NCBI RefSeq assembly: GCF_040549045.1
Contig: NZ_JBEWTB010000002.1
Location: 2,890,001 to 2,954,000 of the forward strand
Length of the DNA: 64,000 bases
Reading direction: 5' to 3'
DNA from: Endozoicomonas sp. NE40
GTDB taxonomy: Bacteria > Pseudomonadota > Gammaproteobacteria > Pseudomonadales > Endozoicomonadaceae
This document shows, piece by piece, positions 51,899 through 60,123 of this stretch. The stretch's first letter is position 1, and each line of letters begins with the position of its first letter. The notes beneath the pieces are model-generated. The model worked only from the letters and a program-made list of their open reading frames with translations, was not told where the DNA came from and searched no databases. The position numbers and the translations under genes were made by a program.

Positions 51899-53245
51899 AT
51901 GCAAAGATGCCTGTCATCAGTTCTGCTTTCCCGGGGCGTCTTGCTTTATTTTATTTTTTTCTTTACCTGCTCTGACACATTGTTCGCAAGTTATTACAGA
52001 ATTTTCCCTGAAGGCTGTGAATCTGATAACGCTAAGGTCGTTTTTATCCGGACAGGTAAACAACTCGATGCAAACTGGCTGCTGGAAAATGCACATCTTA
52101 ATGTGCAGGAAGTTTCGTTCCATGCCATAGAAGCCAGCAATGCGGCCTATTTCATTTTTAATGGTGGTATCGGGCATAGAGGGTTAAATTTCGCTGAATA
52201 CAGCAGCCATCTGGTTTCTGCTATTCGGGCTGTTTTTCTGATCATGGCTGACAGTCGCTTTCACCCACCGGCAAGATCTGTCGCCAGTGAGCCCCCGAGA
52301 GTGGATCAGCGGGATTTTTTTATTGCGGTTGATCAGCTGGAGCAACTGGCGTGGCTGTTAAATTCTATAGGACAGTTGGCGGACAGACTGCAGGGCGAGG
52401 GGGCAATAGCTGACTGGCACTTCATTAGGCTTGTTTTCCATGATGAAGGCAGGGTTGCTGTTAGAATCAGGGTTTCATCGCAGGATCATGAATTGGTTCT
52501 TCAGCGGTTCAGAGAGCATTTCCCTTTTAGGACGATAGCTATCCAGCGCCCACAAATAGACTCAGCCTCTGGTACACAGAGCTTTCCACCAATAAACACA
52601 AACCAGAGGCGTAATCGCTTTGATATTTTGGAGGTTGGTGTTGAAAGCGTTAATCTCATTCGAGGTCTTTTGGCGGCTAATAATCTGCTTTCATTTGAAA
52701 CGATTAATATACCTGACAGGACGACCTACCAGTCTTTTATTGTTCGCTTTAATGTTAGAAGAGAAGACTTGCAAAGGATTGCAGATCCTGAATGGCTTGA
52801 TAATGTTCGAAGTTTTTTAAGGTGGCTTGATGTAGACACCAGTACAGGAAACGTACGACCTTTTTCCGGTTATCTGGCCCGGATAGATGGAAGTCATTAC
52901 CAGGCAAATGGTATTGCCCTGACATTATCCTTTCGTTTTATAATTTATACAGGCCGCAATAATCAGGAGTCTGTCACCCCGTCGGATCTTTTGGGTCAGA
53001 CTGGTGTTTCTGACGCAAGACCCTGGGATTCTCTGCAAATTCGCTGGCATTACCCAGTCAGGCAAACAGTAGTCCAGCCCGTCTGTTTTGCTGGAATTCT
53101 ACTGAGAGTCTTGCGATTATTGAGCAGACGAAACCATGCAGAAAATGGTAATCCTGCTGAAACAGTCCGACTGTTGACCAATCCGAACAGAGATGCCTCC
53201 CACACGCATTTCATTCAGTTGCCGGGAAGCAGTCGAACGAATTAA
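51899..53245 (+). CDS. Orphan exported protein, possibly two related domains
   Basis: About 448 residues from ATG 51899; a TTG at 51890 is in frame. A hydrophobic leader (Val-Leu-Leu-Tyr-Phe-Ile-Phe-Phe-Phe) suggests export. Two segments, about 145-220 and 245-320, share the order helix with Leu-Leu, then Phe-Ile-Arg-Leu-Val/Phe-Ile-Val-Arg-Phe beta strand, then a Gln/Asp-Leu-Gln-Arg helix, and may be a duplicated fold. The C-terminus is Arg/Asn-rich. I recognise no family. It precedes mutL by 66 bp on the same strand, so mutL may partly depend on its promoter. Confidence 0.62.
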   Translation: MQRCLSSVLLSRGVLLYFIFFFTCSDTLFASYYRIFPEGCESDNAKVVFIRTGKQLDANWLLENAHLNVQEVSFHAIEASNAAYFIFNGGIGHRGLNFAEYSSHLVSAIRAVFLIMADSRFHPPARSVASEPPRVDQRDFFIAVDQLEQLAWLLNSIGQLADRLQGEGAIADWHFIRLVFHDEGRVAVRIRVSSQDHELVLQRFREHFPFRTIAIQRPQIDSASGTQSFPPINTNQRRNRFDILEVGVESVNLIRGLLAANNLLSFETINIPDRTTYQSFIVRFNVRREDLQRIADPEWLDNVRSFLRWLDVDTSTGNVRPFSGYLARIDGSHYQANGIALTLSFRFIIYTGRNNQESVTPSDLLGQTGVSDARPWDSLQIRWHYPVRQTVVQPVCFAGILLRVLRLLSRRNHAENGNPAETVRLLTNPNRDASHTHFIQLPGSSRTN

Positions 53246-53311
53246 CCTCTTTTACCATGATCGTCGGTCATTTTCTGAAGACTTTGAACTCACCCGGAAT
53301 AACACTGCAAT

Positions 53312-55306
53312 ATGAAGCCAATCCGCCTGCTGGACAACCGCCTTGCTAACCAGATCGCTGCCGGTGAAGTGGTTGAACGCCCTGCCTCCGTTGTAAAAGA
53401 GCTGTTGGAAAACAGTCTGGATGCGGGCGCAGGACGGGTAACGGTAGAGGTGGAAAATGGTGGTGTGAAACTGATTCGCATTCGTGATGATGGTCACGGT
53501 ATTGGTAAAAACGAACTCGCGCTGGCATTGTCCCGACATGCCACCAGTAAAATCTCTGAGCTTGAAGACCTTGAGGGCGTGGCAACGCTGGGTTTTCGTG
53601 GTGAAGCCCTGGCTTCCATCAGTTCGGTGTCACGACTGACACTGACATCAAACTCCGAGGGACAGGAATCCGGCTGGCAGGTTCGTACCGAAGGGCGGGA
53701 TATGGATGCGGTTGTGAACCCGGCTCCGCATCCAATTGGTACCACGCTGGAAGTCAAAGACCTCTTTTTCAATACACCAGCAAGGCGTAAATTTCTGCGC
53801 ACGGAAAAAACCGAGTTCTCTCATCTGGAAGAAGTGGTAAAACGTCTGGCGCTCTCCCGCTTTGATGTGGGGTTTACCCTGAGGCATAACCAGCGCAGCA
53901 TTCACCAGTTACGACCGGCGACTACTCAGGCAGAAAAAGATCGTCGGGTAGCTTCGTTGTGCAGTCCTAAATTCATTGAAAATGCCGTTATTGTGGATGT
54001 TGAAGCCTCTGGTTTGAAACTGTGGGGCTGGGTTGGACTGCCAACCTTTTCCCGCTCCAGTGCTGACCTGCAGTACTTCTTCGTTAATGGTCGTGTGATT
54101 CGGGATAAGCTGGTTGCTCATGCCGTTCGGCAGGCTTACCGCGATGTACTGTACAGTGGTCGTCACCCGACATTTGTGCTCTACCTTGAGCTGGATCCAT
54201 CCATGGTCGATGTCAATGTACACCCGACCAAGCACGAAGTTCGCTTCCGTGACGGGCGAACGGTGCACAACTTTCTGTTTAGTACTTTGCATCGGGCTTT
54301 GGGAGAAGTGACGCCTGATGCGCAACTGCCTCCTTCTACCCTGACCCAGACTCAGCCGCTGGCGACTGGCGTCGAAGCAGGAGAGTTTCAGGGACAGGAA
54401 AATATTTCGCTGACAGCAACCCCCAAACCTGCCGGGCAGACTGCCTTTGCTTCAGCTGGCTCATCGGCAGTGACTGGAAGCTTTAACCGGACTGTTGAGC
54501 GTGCGCCGGAACCGGCGCAAATCCAGAAACATCTGCAAGCTTACAGCGAGTTGTATTCTGCTGCTGCAAGCCCTGCGGAAGTGGCTACATCACCCCGACC
54601 CGCTGCGGTAGTAGGAGAGTCAGCGGCACCGAATTATGTGCCTGCTGCAGCAAACCCAGCCACAACAAATCCAGCCGCTACCAGTGTGAATGACCCACTG
54701 CCTGCGTCTGATGCCTCTGGTATGCCGCCACTCGGTTTTGCCGTGGCGCAGCTGAAAGGCATTTATATCCTCTCTGAAAATGAGCAGGGCATGGTGCTGG
54801 TGGATATGCACGCTGCCCATGAACGCATCACTTATGAGCGCATGAAAGTTGCCTGGCATGCTGATGGCATAAAAGCCCAGCCACTGCTGGTGCCAAAGTC
54901 TATAGCGGTCAGTGACCGGGAAGCCAATATTGCTGAAGAGTTTGCTGGTTATTTTGAAAAACTGGGGTTAGCGCTTGAGCGCATGGGGCCTGAAACACTG
55001 CTGGTGCGTCAGGTTCCGGTGATGCTGCAGAGTGCTGACGTAGAAAAGTTGGTGCGTGATGTGCTGGCTGACCTGTCACAGCATGGCGACAGTGACCGGG
55101 TTGAATCCCAGATCAATGAAATCCTTGCCACCATGGCCTGCCATGGCTCGGTAAGGGCGAATCGTCGTTTATCTATTGAAGAAATGAATGCGCTGCTGCG
55201 AGACATGGAGCAGACGGAACGCAGTGGCCAGTGCAATCATGGACGCCCAACCTGGACTATGCTGACAATGGATCAGCTGGATAAGCTGTTTTTACGGGGG
55301 CGATAG
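53312..55306 (+). CDS. mutL: DNA mismatch repair protein MutL
   Basis: Six hundred and sixty-four residues. The GHKL ATPase blocks Glu-Asn-Ser-Leu-Asp-Ala-Gly, Asp-Asp-Gly-His-Gly-Ile and Gly-Phe-Arg-Gly-Glu-Ala-Leu-Ala-Ser are at the N-terminus. A Pro/Ala/Thr-rich linker spans about 340-470. The C-terminal domain has Asp498-Met-His-Ala-Ala-His-Glu-Arg-Ile-Thr-Tyr-Glu, fitting the D-x-H-A-(x2)-E-(x4)-E nicking motif that E. coli MutL lacks. It is therefore probably an endonuclease in a MutH-independent system. It lies upstream of miaA-hfq-hflX as usual. Confidence 0.97.
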   Translation: MKPIRLLDNRLANQIAAGEVVERPASVVKELLENSLDAGAGRVTVEVENGGVKLIRIRDDGHGIGKNELALALSRHATSKISELEDLEGVATLGFRGEALASISSVSRLTLTSNSEGQESGWQVRTEGRDMDAVVNPAPHPIGTTLEVKDLFFNTPARRKFLRTEKTEFSHLEEVVKRLALSRFDVGFTLRHNQRSIHQLRPATTQAEKDRRVASLCSPKFIENAVIVDVEASGLKLWGWVGLPTFSRSSADLQYFFVNGRVIRDKLVAHAVRQAYRDVLYSGRHPTFVLYLELDPSMVDVNVHPTKHEVRFRDGRTVHNFLFSTLHRALGEVTPDAQLPPSTLTQTQPLATGVEAGEFQGQENISLTATPKPAGQTAFASAGSSAVTGSFNRTVERAPEPAQIQKHLQAYSELYSAAASPAEVATSPRPAAVVGESAAPNYVPAAANPATTNPAATSVNDPLPASDASGMPPLGFAVAQLKGIYILSENEQGMVLVDMHAAHERITYERMKVAWHADGIKAQPLLVPKSIAVSDREANIAEEFAGYFEKLGLALERMGPETLLVRQVPVMLQSADVEKLVRDVLADLSQHGDSDRVESQINEILATMACHGSVRANRRLSIEEMNALLRDMEQTERSGQCNHGRPTWTMLTMDQLDKLFLRGR

Positions 55307-55333
55307 CGTTTAACAGCCAGAGGGACTCAAGGG

Positions 55334-55909
55334 ATGAAAAAGGCTTGTGCGTTTTTTTTACTCATTGTGATGTTGTTATTAATGGAAGTCCCGCAGAACA
55401 ATCCCCGTATCCGGCTACAGTCCCAGTCGTTGATACATCAACCTGTGACAGAAGTCTGGGAACAGCTGTCAGACCTGTCACAGGTGCAGAATTATGTACC
55501 GTTTGTTAGCGGCAGTAACATCAATACTGATCAGAAAAAGGGAGAGGGTGTTCAACGTACTGTCTGGCTGAAAAAACGGCGGACAGTACAGGAAGAAGTG
55601 ATTGAGTGGGATGATGGTCAGGGATATGTGCTGCGGCTTAACGACGCTTCGTTTTTTCTCCCGTTCCACGATATGGAAACGCGTTATCATATTGACCCGG
55701 ACGATGAGCTGGGACTTCAATCGGACCTGACGATTACTCTTACCGTTCGTCCCCGCTTCGGGTTGTTGGGAAGGTGGTTTATGACGCCATGGATAACTAC
55801 CCGGCTTCAACGACAACTGGATGAGCTGGCTGACGGGATAAAATACCATTTTGAAACAGGGTTGCAGGTTTCTGAAGACGTACAGGTAGTTTTTCCTCAC
55901 CCCGAATAG
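55334..55909 (+). CDS. SRPBCC-fold protein with N-terminal anchor
   Basis: One hundred and ninety-one residues. An N-terminal hydrophobic helix (Ala-Phe-Phe-Leu-Leu-Ile-Val-Met-Leu-Leu-Leu) is followed by a START/SRPBCC-type domain: Ile-His-Gln-Pro-Val-Thr-Glu-Val-Trp-Glu-Gln-Leu-Ser-Asp-Leu, Tyr-Val-Pro-Phe-Val, and a long C-terminal helix with Leu-Asp-Glu-Leu-Ala-Asp-Gly-Ile. Such domains bind hydrophobic ligands; the ligand here is unknown. It starts 28 bp after mutL and is probably co-transcribed. It separates mutL from miaA together with the next gene. Confidence 0.7.
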   Translation: MKKACAFFLLIVMLLLMEVPQNNPRIRLQSQSLIHQPVTEVWEQLSDLSQVQNYVPFVSGSNINTDQKKGEGVQRTVWLKKRRTVQEEVIEWDDGQGYVLRLNDASFFLPFHDMETRYHIDPDDELGLQSDLTITLTVRPRFGLLGRWFMTPWITTRLQRQLDELADGIKYHFETGLQVSEDVQVVFPHPE

Positions 55910-56499
55910 GTTACTTCAGGAGTGAAAACACTGTTTATTTTCTTCTTAAGGGAGTGATATACAATGTCAATATTACCTTTCCACAGCTTGTGGGACCTTA
56001 TCAATTCAAACTTGTCTTGAAATTGCAACCCAGCATCCGGGTCTTCGAGATTGTCCAGAGCTACCCAGTAATTTCTGGACACGTTTTCCGGGGCAGGGTG
56101 AAAACCAAACTGAAGATAAAACCCGTAAGCCTTATAGATCGGGGAGACCACATACAGATATCTTCCACCATTTACCACGACCTCGCAGGTTAAGATTAAC
56201 ATCAATAATGTTCCAAGTGAGGTATTGCGATACCCGGCATTAACAAAAATAAATTTAATAGTGAAATAGTCCAGATCATTCCGTCGTTCGAAAACCAGAG
56301 TACGACTAAATTTGCAAGATGCGCTTATATGGCCTGCTTTTATTTCTGAGCCATTAGCTTTTTGGTGGTATAGGGTTAGTATTAATTTTTTAACACTGCA
56401 AGTTCGCTTTAAAACAAAAAGATTTCCTGAAGGGGTATGTTTAAACATGGAGTTATCAGGAACAGCAATGCAGTTAAATGGCATAATAAACGTCCTCAT
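55897..56499 (-). CDS. GNAT-like protein (divergent)
   Basis: Two hundred residues. The stretch Phe-Val-Asn-Ala-Gly-Tyr-Arg-Asn-Thr-Ser-Leu-Gly-Thr-Leu-Leu-Met and the later Tyr-Gly-Phe-Tyr-Leu-Gln-Phe-Gly-Phe-His have the order of a GNAT acetyl-CoA loop and the Tyr...Gly-Phe strand, but the Arg/Gln-x-x-Gly-x-Gly/Ala motif is imperfect. It may be a diverged or decaying acetyltransferase. It overlaps the preceding gene by 13 bp, head-on, and is AT-richer than its neighbours, which suggests acquisition. Confidence 0.5.
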   Translation of the reverse strand: MRTFIMPFNCIAVPDNSMFKHTPSGNLFVLKRTCSVKKLILTLYHQKANGSEIKAGHISASCKFSRTLVFERRNDLDYFTIKFIFVNAGYRNTSLGTLLMLILTCEVVVNGGRYLYVVSPIYKAYGFYLQFGFHPAPENVSRNYWVALDNLEDPDAGLQFQDKFELIRSHKLWKGNIDIVYHSLKKKINSVFTPEVTYSG

Positions 56500-56733
56500 T
56501 CGTCGCGCAGGAAAGACTTCGAGGTTGAAAGCCCGGAACCTGACATTAGTTCAGGTACCCTGGTCATCAAGCTTAAATCATTTGGTACGCCCGGCATGGG
56601 CATGAACTTATTCCAACAGTGATGGGAACCTCCGAGCTGTCTATTGGTCAAAGCCACAACTGCCGCTAAGAGACGCTTTCGGGTAGACTCTGGCCTCTTT
56701 TGTAAACGACTGACCCCTGACTTCCAGAGATTT

Positions 56734-57693
56734 ATGGCAACTGATATCAATAATTCAGCTGAACTGCCCCCGGCTATTTGCCTGATGGGGCCAACAGCGT
56801 CTGGCAAAACGGATCTGGCGATCCGTTTATCCGAGGTTCTGCCCTGCGAACTGATCAGCGTCGATTCTGCACTGGTCTACAAAGGGATGGATATCGGAAC
56901 CGCCAAGCCGACTGCTGAAGAACAGGCCCGCGCACCCCATCGGCTGATTGATATCAAAGACCCGTCCGAACCCTATTCTGCGGCCATGTTTCGTGAAGAT
57001 GCCCTGCGTGAAATGGCTGAGATTACAGCCCGGGGCAAAATTCCGTTGCTGGTCGGTGGCACCATGCTGTATTTCAAAATTTTGCGGGATGGCATTGCTG
57101 AATTGCCTTCAGCAGCCCCTGAAGTACGGGAGCGCATCCTTCAGGAAGCCGCAGAGAAAGGCTGGCCAGAACTGCACAGGCGTTTGCAGGAGGTTGATCC
57201 GGTAACGGCAGAGCGCTTAAAGCCCCGTGATGCCCAGCGCATTCAGCGGGCGCTGGAAGTTTATGAAACAACTGGCAAGCCGCTTTCAGTCTGGCACCAG
57301 GAGCAGGAAGACCAGCGTTTACCTTATCGACTGGTCAATCTCGCTATTGCTCCACAGGAGCGTTCTGTCCTGCATGAACGCATAAAAATTCGTTTTGAGC
57401 AGATGATTCAGAACAAATTTGAGGAAGAGGTTCGTGGATTATACGGACGGGATGACCTTGACCCGACCCTGCCAGCGATTCGTGCCGTGGGGTATCGCCA
57501 GATGTGGAGTTACCTTGAAGGTGAAATGGACTTCGATGAAATGATTGAACGGGGAATCATTGCGACCCGTCAGCTGGCAAAAAGACAGCTGACATGGCTG
57601 CGAGGCTGGTCAGACGTTGACTGGCTGGACAGTCTGTCACCAAGTCTGTTGGATGACGCCTTGAAAGTACTGAAAACTACCCGTATATATTAG
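56734..57693 (+). CDS. miaA: tRNA dimethylallyltransferase
   Basis: About 319 residues from ATG 56734; E. coli has 316. An earlier frame opening at 56644 only adds a basic, non-conserved leader. The P-loop Gly-Pro-Thr-Ala-Ser-Gly-Lys-Thr-Asp-Leu is near the start. Asp-Ser-Ala-Leu-Val-Tyr-Lys-Gly-Met-Asp-Ile-Gly-Thr-Ala-Lys-Pro, Leu-Val-Gly-Gly-Thr-Met-Leu-Tyr and Gln-Arg-Ile-Gln-Arg-Ala-Leu-Glu-Val are family blocks. It isopentenylates A37 of tRNAs reading UNN codons. Upstream of hfq, the standard order. Confidence 0.97.
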   Translation: MATDINNSAELPPAICLMGPTASGKTDLAIRLSEVLPCELISVDSALVYKGMDIGTAKPTAEEQARAPHRLIDIKDPSEPYSAAMFREDALREMAEITARGKIPLLVGGTMLYFKILRDGIAELPSAAPEVRERILQEAAEKGWPELHRRLQEVDPVTAERLKPRDAQRIQRALEVYETTGKPLSVWHQEQEDQRLPYRLVNLAIAPQERSVLHERIKIRFEQMIQNKFEEEVRGLYGRDDLDPTLPAIRAVGYRQMWSYLEGEMDFDEMIERGIIATRQLAKRQLTWLRGWSDVDWLDSLSPSLLDDALKVLKTTRIY

Positions 57694-57774
57694 ATAATTA
57701 ACGAATTCCTTGTTCGCACTGATGACGCGATTGGTTACAGAATGAACCGTTCCGTGACGGATTGGCACGTAAGA

Positions 57775-57796
57775 ACCTGCAATACTTTCTGCAGGT
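57775..57796 (+). terminator. Possible hairpin between miaA and hfq
   Basis: ACCTGCA / TGCAGGT with an 8-nt loop in the 287-bp gap. It has no T-run, so it could be an RNA structure in an hfq leader rather than a terminator. The rest of the gap should carry an hfq promoter; no other feature is clear. Confidence 0.35.
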
Positions 57797-57980
57797 CCGG
57801 TTTGAGTAGCTAGTATTACCTATTGAAGGCAGTGTGGGGCATCGCTTACTGTTGCTCAGCATTTTTCTGGGCTGTACACAGATTGAACAATTAGGTACTG
57901 CCACTGCCGGTCAAGCGAATGGCTCACCTAAAAGTGAAACAAGGCTATTCAAAATCCGAGAATTAATAAGGAGTACAGAA

Positions 57981-58232
57981 ATGTCAAAAGGGCATTCTCT
58001 ACAAGACCCTTACCTTAATGTGCTGCGTAAAGAGCGCGTGCCGGTTTCCATTTACCTGGTAAATGGTATCAAGCTCCAGGGACAGATCGAATCTTTCGAT
58101 CAGTTCGTGATCCTTCTGAAGAACACTGTAAGCCAGATGGTTTACAAGCATGCTGTATCCACAGTAGTGCCGAGCCGTCCGGTTCGCCTGCCGATGCAAG
58201 GTTCTGATATGCCAGAGCATGAGCAGGAATAA
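57981..58232 (+). CDS. hfq: RNA chaperone Hfq
   Basis: Eighty-three residues. It begins Met-Ser-Lys-Gly-His-Ser-Leu-Gln-Asp-Pro-Tyr-Leu-Asn, has the Sm1 core and the Sm2 Tyr-Lys-His-Ala motif, and a short acidic tail. ATG 57981 is preceded by AAGGAG 7 nt upstream, which decides the start against the longer open frame from 57834. The hexamer pairs sRNAs with mRNAs. The C-terminal tail is much shorter than in E. coli (102 residues). Confidence 0.98.
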   Translation: MSKGHSLQDPYLNVLRKERVPVSIYLVNGIKLQGQIESFDQFVILLKNTVSQMVYKHAVSTVVPSRPVRLPMQGSDMPEHEQE

Positions 58233-58304
58233 TTGACCTCAGTTGTCTGCTTGTTTGTCCCCTTCCCGGGATGATCAATAAGCTTGAGGTACAAACTGCT
58301 TCCT

Positions 58305-58337
58305 ACACCAAAAGGCGCCTAGTGCGCCTTTTGGTGT
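58305..58337 (+). terminator. Intrinsic terminator after hfq
   Basis: A perfect 14-bp stem ACACCAAAAGGCGC / GCGCCTTTTGGTGT with a 5-nt loop CTAGT, followed by TTCTG. It partly separates hfq from hflX. Confidence 0.88.
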
Positions 58338-58452
58338 TTCTGTATCAGGTAAATAACGATCGCCGGGCTTCTGGTGGAGCATCTCAGGTGGTTGAAAATA
58401 GTAATTGATATTACTATGCACATCGGATTAAACCGACTTCAGGAGATAATCA

Positions 58453-59742
58453 TTGTTTTTTGAACGCCATGAAGGTGGTGAAAATGCGATTCTTGTCCAT
58501 CTGGATATGACTGATGACAAGGAGCGTGAGGACCCTCACGAATTCAGGGAGCTTGCCCGCTCTGCAGGCATTTCTGAGATTGATTTTGTGACGGTCAGCA
58601 GTAACAAACCTTCGCCACGCTATTTTATCGGGCAGGGAAAAGTAGAAGAAATTCAGCAGCTGGTTACACTGCACAAAGCCGACGTGGTGCTTTTCAACCA
58701 CGCACTCTCCCCCAGTCAGGAACGTAACCTTGAAAAAGAATTTGAGTGCAAGGTCGTTGACCGCACGGGCCTGATTCTGGATATCTTTGCCCAGCGGGCA
58801 AGAACCTTTGAAGGTAAACTGCAGGTCGAGCTGGCGCAGCTGCAGCACCTGAGCACCCGACTGGTACGGGGCTGGACTCACCTTGAACGCCAGAAAGGTG
58901 GTATTGGTCTCAGAGGGCCGGGTGAAACCCAGTTGGAAACTGACCGCCGACTGCTGCGGGTTCGTATCAAAAGCATCACCAAACGACTGGATAAAGTTCG
59001 CAAACAGCGTGATCAGGGACGGCGTTACCGCAAGCGTGCGGAGGTGCCGCTGATCTCTCTGGTAGGCTACACCAACGCCGGTAAATCCACGCTGTTTAAT
59101 GCCCTGACTGAATCCGATGTGTATGCGCAGGACCAGTTGTTTGCAACGCTGGACCCGACTCTGCGCCGTCTGGATTTGCCGGACGTGGGAGAATCCGTAC
59201 TGGCCGATACCGTTGGTTTTATCCGTCATTTGCCGCATAAACTGGTGGAAGCGTTCAGGGCAACGCTGGAAGAAACGGCTCAGGCTGACCTGCTTTTACA
59301 CGTTATTGACGCACATGACCCTGAAAGGCTTGATAATATCAAGCAGGTACATGACGTGCTGGGAGAGATCAACGCAGACGAAGTGCCAAGACTTCAGGTT
59401 TACAACAAGATCGACCTGCTGGAAAACGTAGAACCGAAAATTCAGCGTGATGATCAGGGAAACCCCGTCAGAGTCTGGGTGTCTGCGATGCAGGGTGAAG
59501 GCCTGGAGCTGGTTCTTCAGGCAGTGGCAGAGCTGCTGGGTGAAGACCTGGTACAGGGTACACTGCGACTGGAGCCACATCAGGGCAAAGTCAGGTCTCG
59601 ACTTTATCAGCTAGGTGCGATTCAATCAGAAGAGTATGCCGATACGGGGGAGTTGCTGTTGGACATTCGTTTACCACGACATGATTTCGACAGAATTTCC
59701 AAACAGGAAGGATTGCAAGAGGGCTGTCTGGTTGAGCGTTAA
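58453..59742 (+). CDS. hflX: Ribosome-associated GTPase HflX
   Basis: Four hundred and twenty-nine residues. It starts at a TTG with GGAG 7 nt upstream; no ATG fits. The N-terminal HflX domain has Gly-Gly-Ile-Gly-Leu-Arg-Gly-Pro-Gly-Glu-Thr-Gln-Leu-Glu. The G domain has Gly-Tyr-Thr-Asn-Ala-Gly-Lys-Ser-Thr-Leu, Asp-Thr-Val-Gly-Phe and Asn-Lys-Ile-Asp. It rescues stalled 70S ribosomes. hflKC follows after a 381-bp gap, unusually long. Confidence 0.97.
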   Translation: MFFERHEGGENAILVHLDMTDDKEREDPHEFRELARSAGISEIDFVTVSSNKPSPRYFIGQGKVEEIQQLVTLHKADVVLFNHALSPSQERNLEKEFECKVVDRTGLILDIFAQRARTFEGKLQVELAQLQHLSTRLVRGWTHLERQKGGIGLRGPGETQLETDRRLLRVRIKSITKRLDKVRKQRDQGRRYRKRAEVPLISLVGYTNAGKSTLFNALTESDVYAQDQLFATLDPTLRRLDLPDVGESVLADTVGFIRHLPHKLVEAFRATLEETAQADLLLHVIDAHDPERLDNIKQVHDVLGEINADEVPRLQVYNKIDLLENVEPKIQRDDQGNPVRVWVSAMQGEGLELVLQAVAELLGEDLVQGTLRLEPHQGKVRSRLYQLGAIQSEEYADTGELLLDIRLPRHDFDRISKQEGLQEGCLVER

Positions 59743-60123
59743 GTGCTCAGATTGTGTAAATTGAGATCAATATGTTGATCTGTGTAGTGGACAATACCGA
59801 TTCGGCTTGCGCTTTTTGCTACACAAACTCTACAATCTGGCTCAGAACGATAAACAGCCATGAGCAAAGAAAAGCTGCTTTTATCACCTGTGATGAAAAT
59901 AGCCTGTTCTCAGGTAGGCAGCTCCGACCTTATAACTTATTGCACGCTGAATGACCGTTCTTTTTTGTGAGAAAACTGGTGCTGATCACTTGCTCAAGTC
60001 GCTTGCTCAAGTCGCTTGCTCAAGTCGCTTGCTCAAATCGATAGGTAAGCTGGTTTTCCCGCGCAATGACGTGGTTTCAACAGACGTTGCAGCCGATTAG
60101 ATACTGACTCTACGGAGACATAT
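59743..60123. other. 381-bp gap between hflX and hflK with tandem repeats
   Basis: No gene is supported; a 60-codon frame at 59772 has no ribosome-binding site. The right part carries four tandem 13-bp units (59988-60039). It probably contains an hflKC promoter. Confidence 0.6.
59988..60039. repeat. Four tandem 13-bp repeats (GCTTGCTCAAGTC)
   Basis: Units at 59988-60000 (first base A), 60001-60013, 60014-60026 and 60027-60039 (one change). Each holds the partial palindrome CTTG-CT-CAAG. They lie about 85 bp upstream of hflK. Confidence 0.92.

Noticed and set aside
56437..56622. 61-codon frame before miaA ending in Met-Gly-Met-Asn-Leu-Phe-Gln-Gln
   Set aside because: Mostly antisense to the GNAT-like gene start; no known domain and no start signal. 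Might be a fragment but cannot be supported.
57834..57980. N-terminal extension of Hfq
   Set aside because: The conserved protein and a strong AAGGAG site place the start at 57981.
59772..59954. 60-codon frame in the hflX-hflK gap
   Set aside because: No ribosome-binding site and atypical composition.
59988..60039. CRISPR-like array
   Set aside because: The 13-bp units are contiguous without spacers and there are no cas genes.
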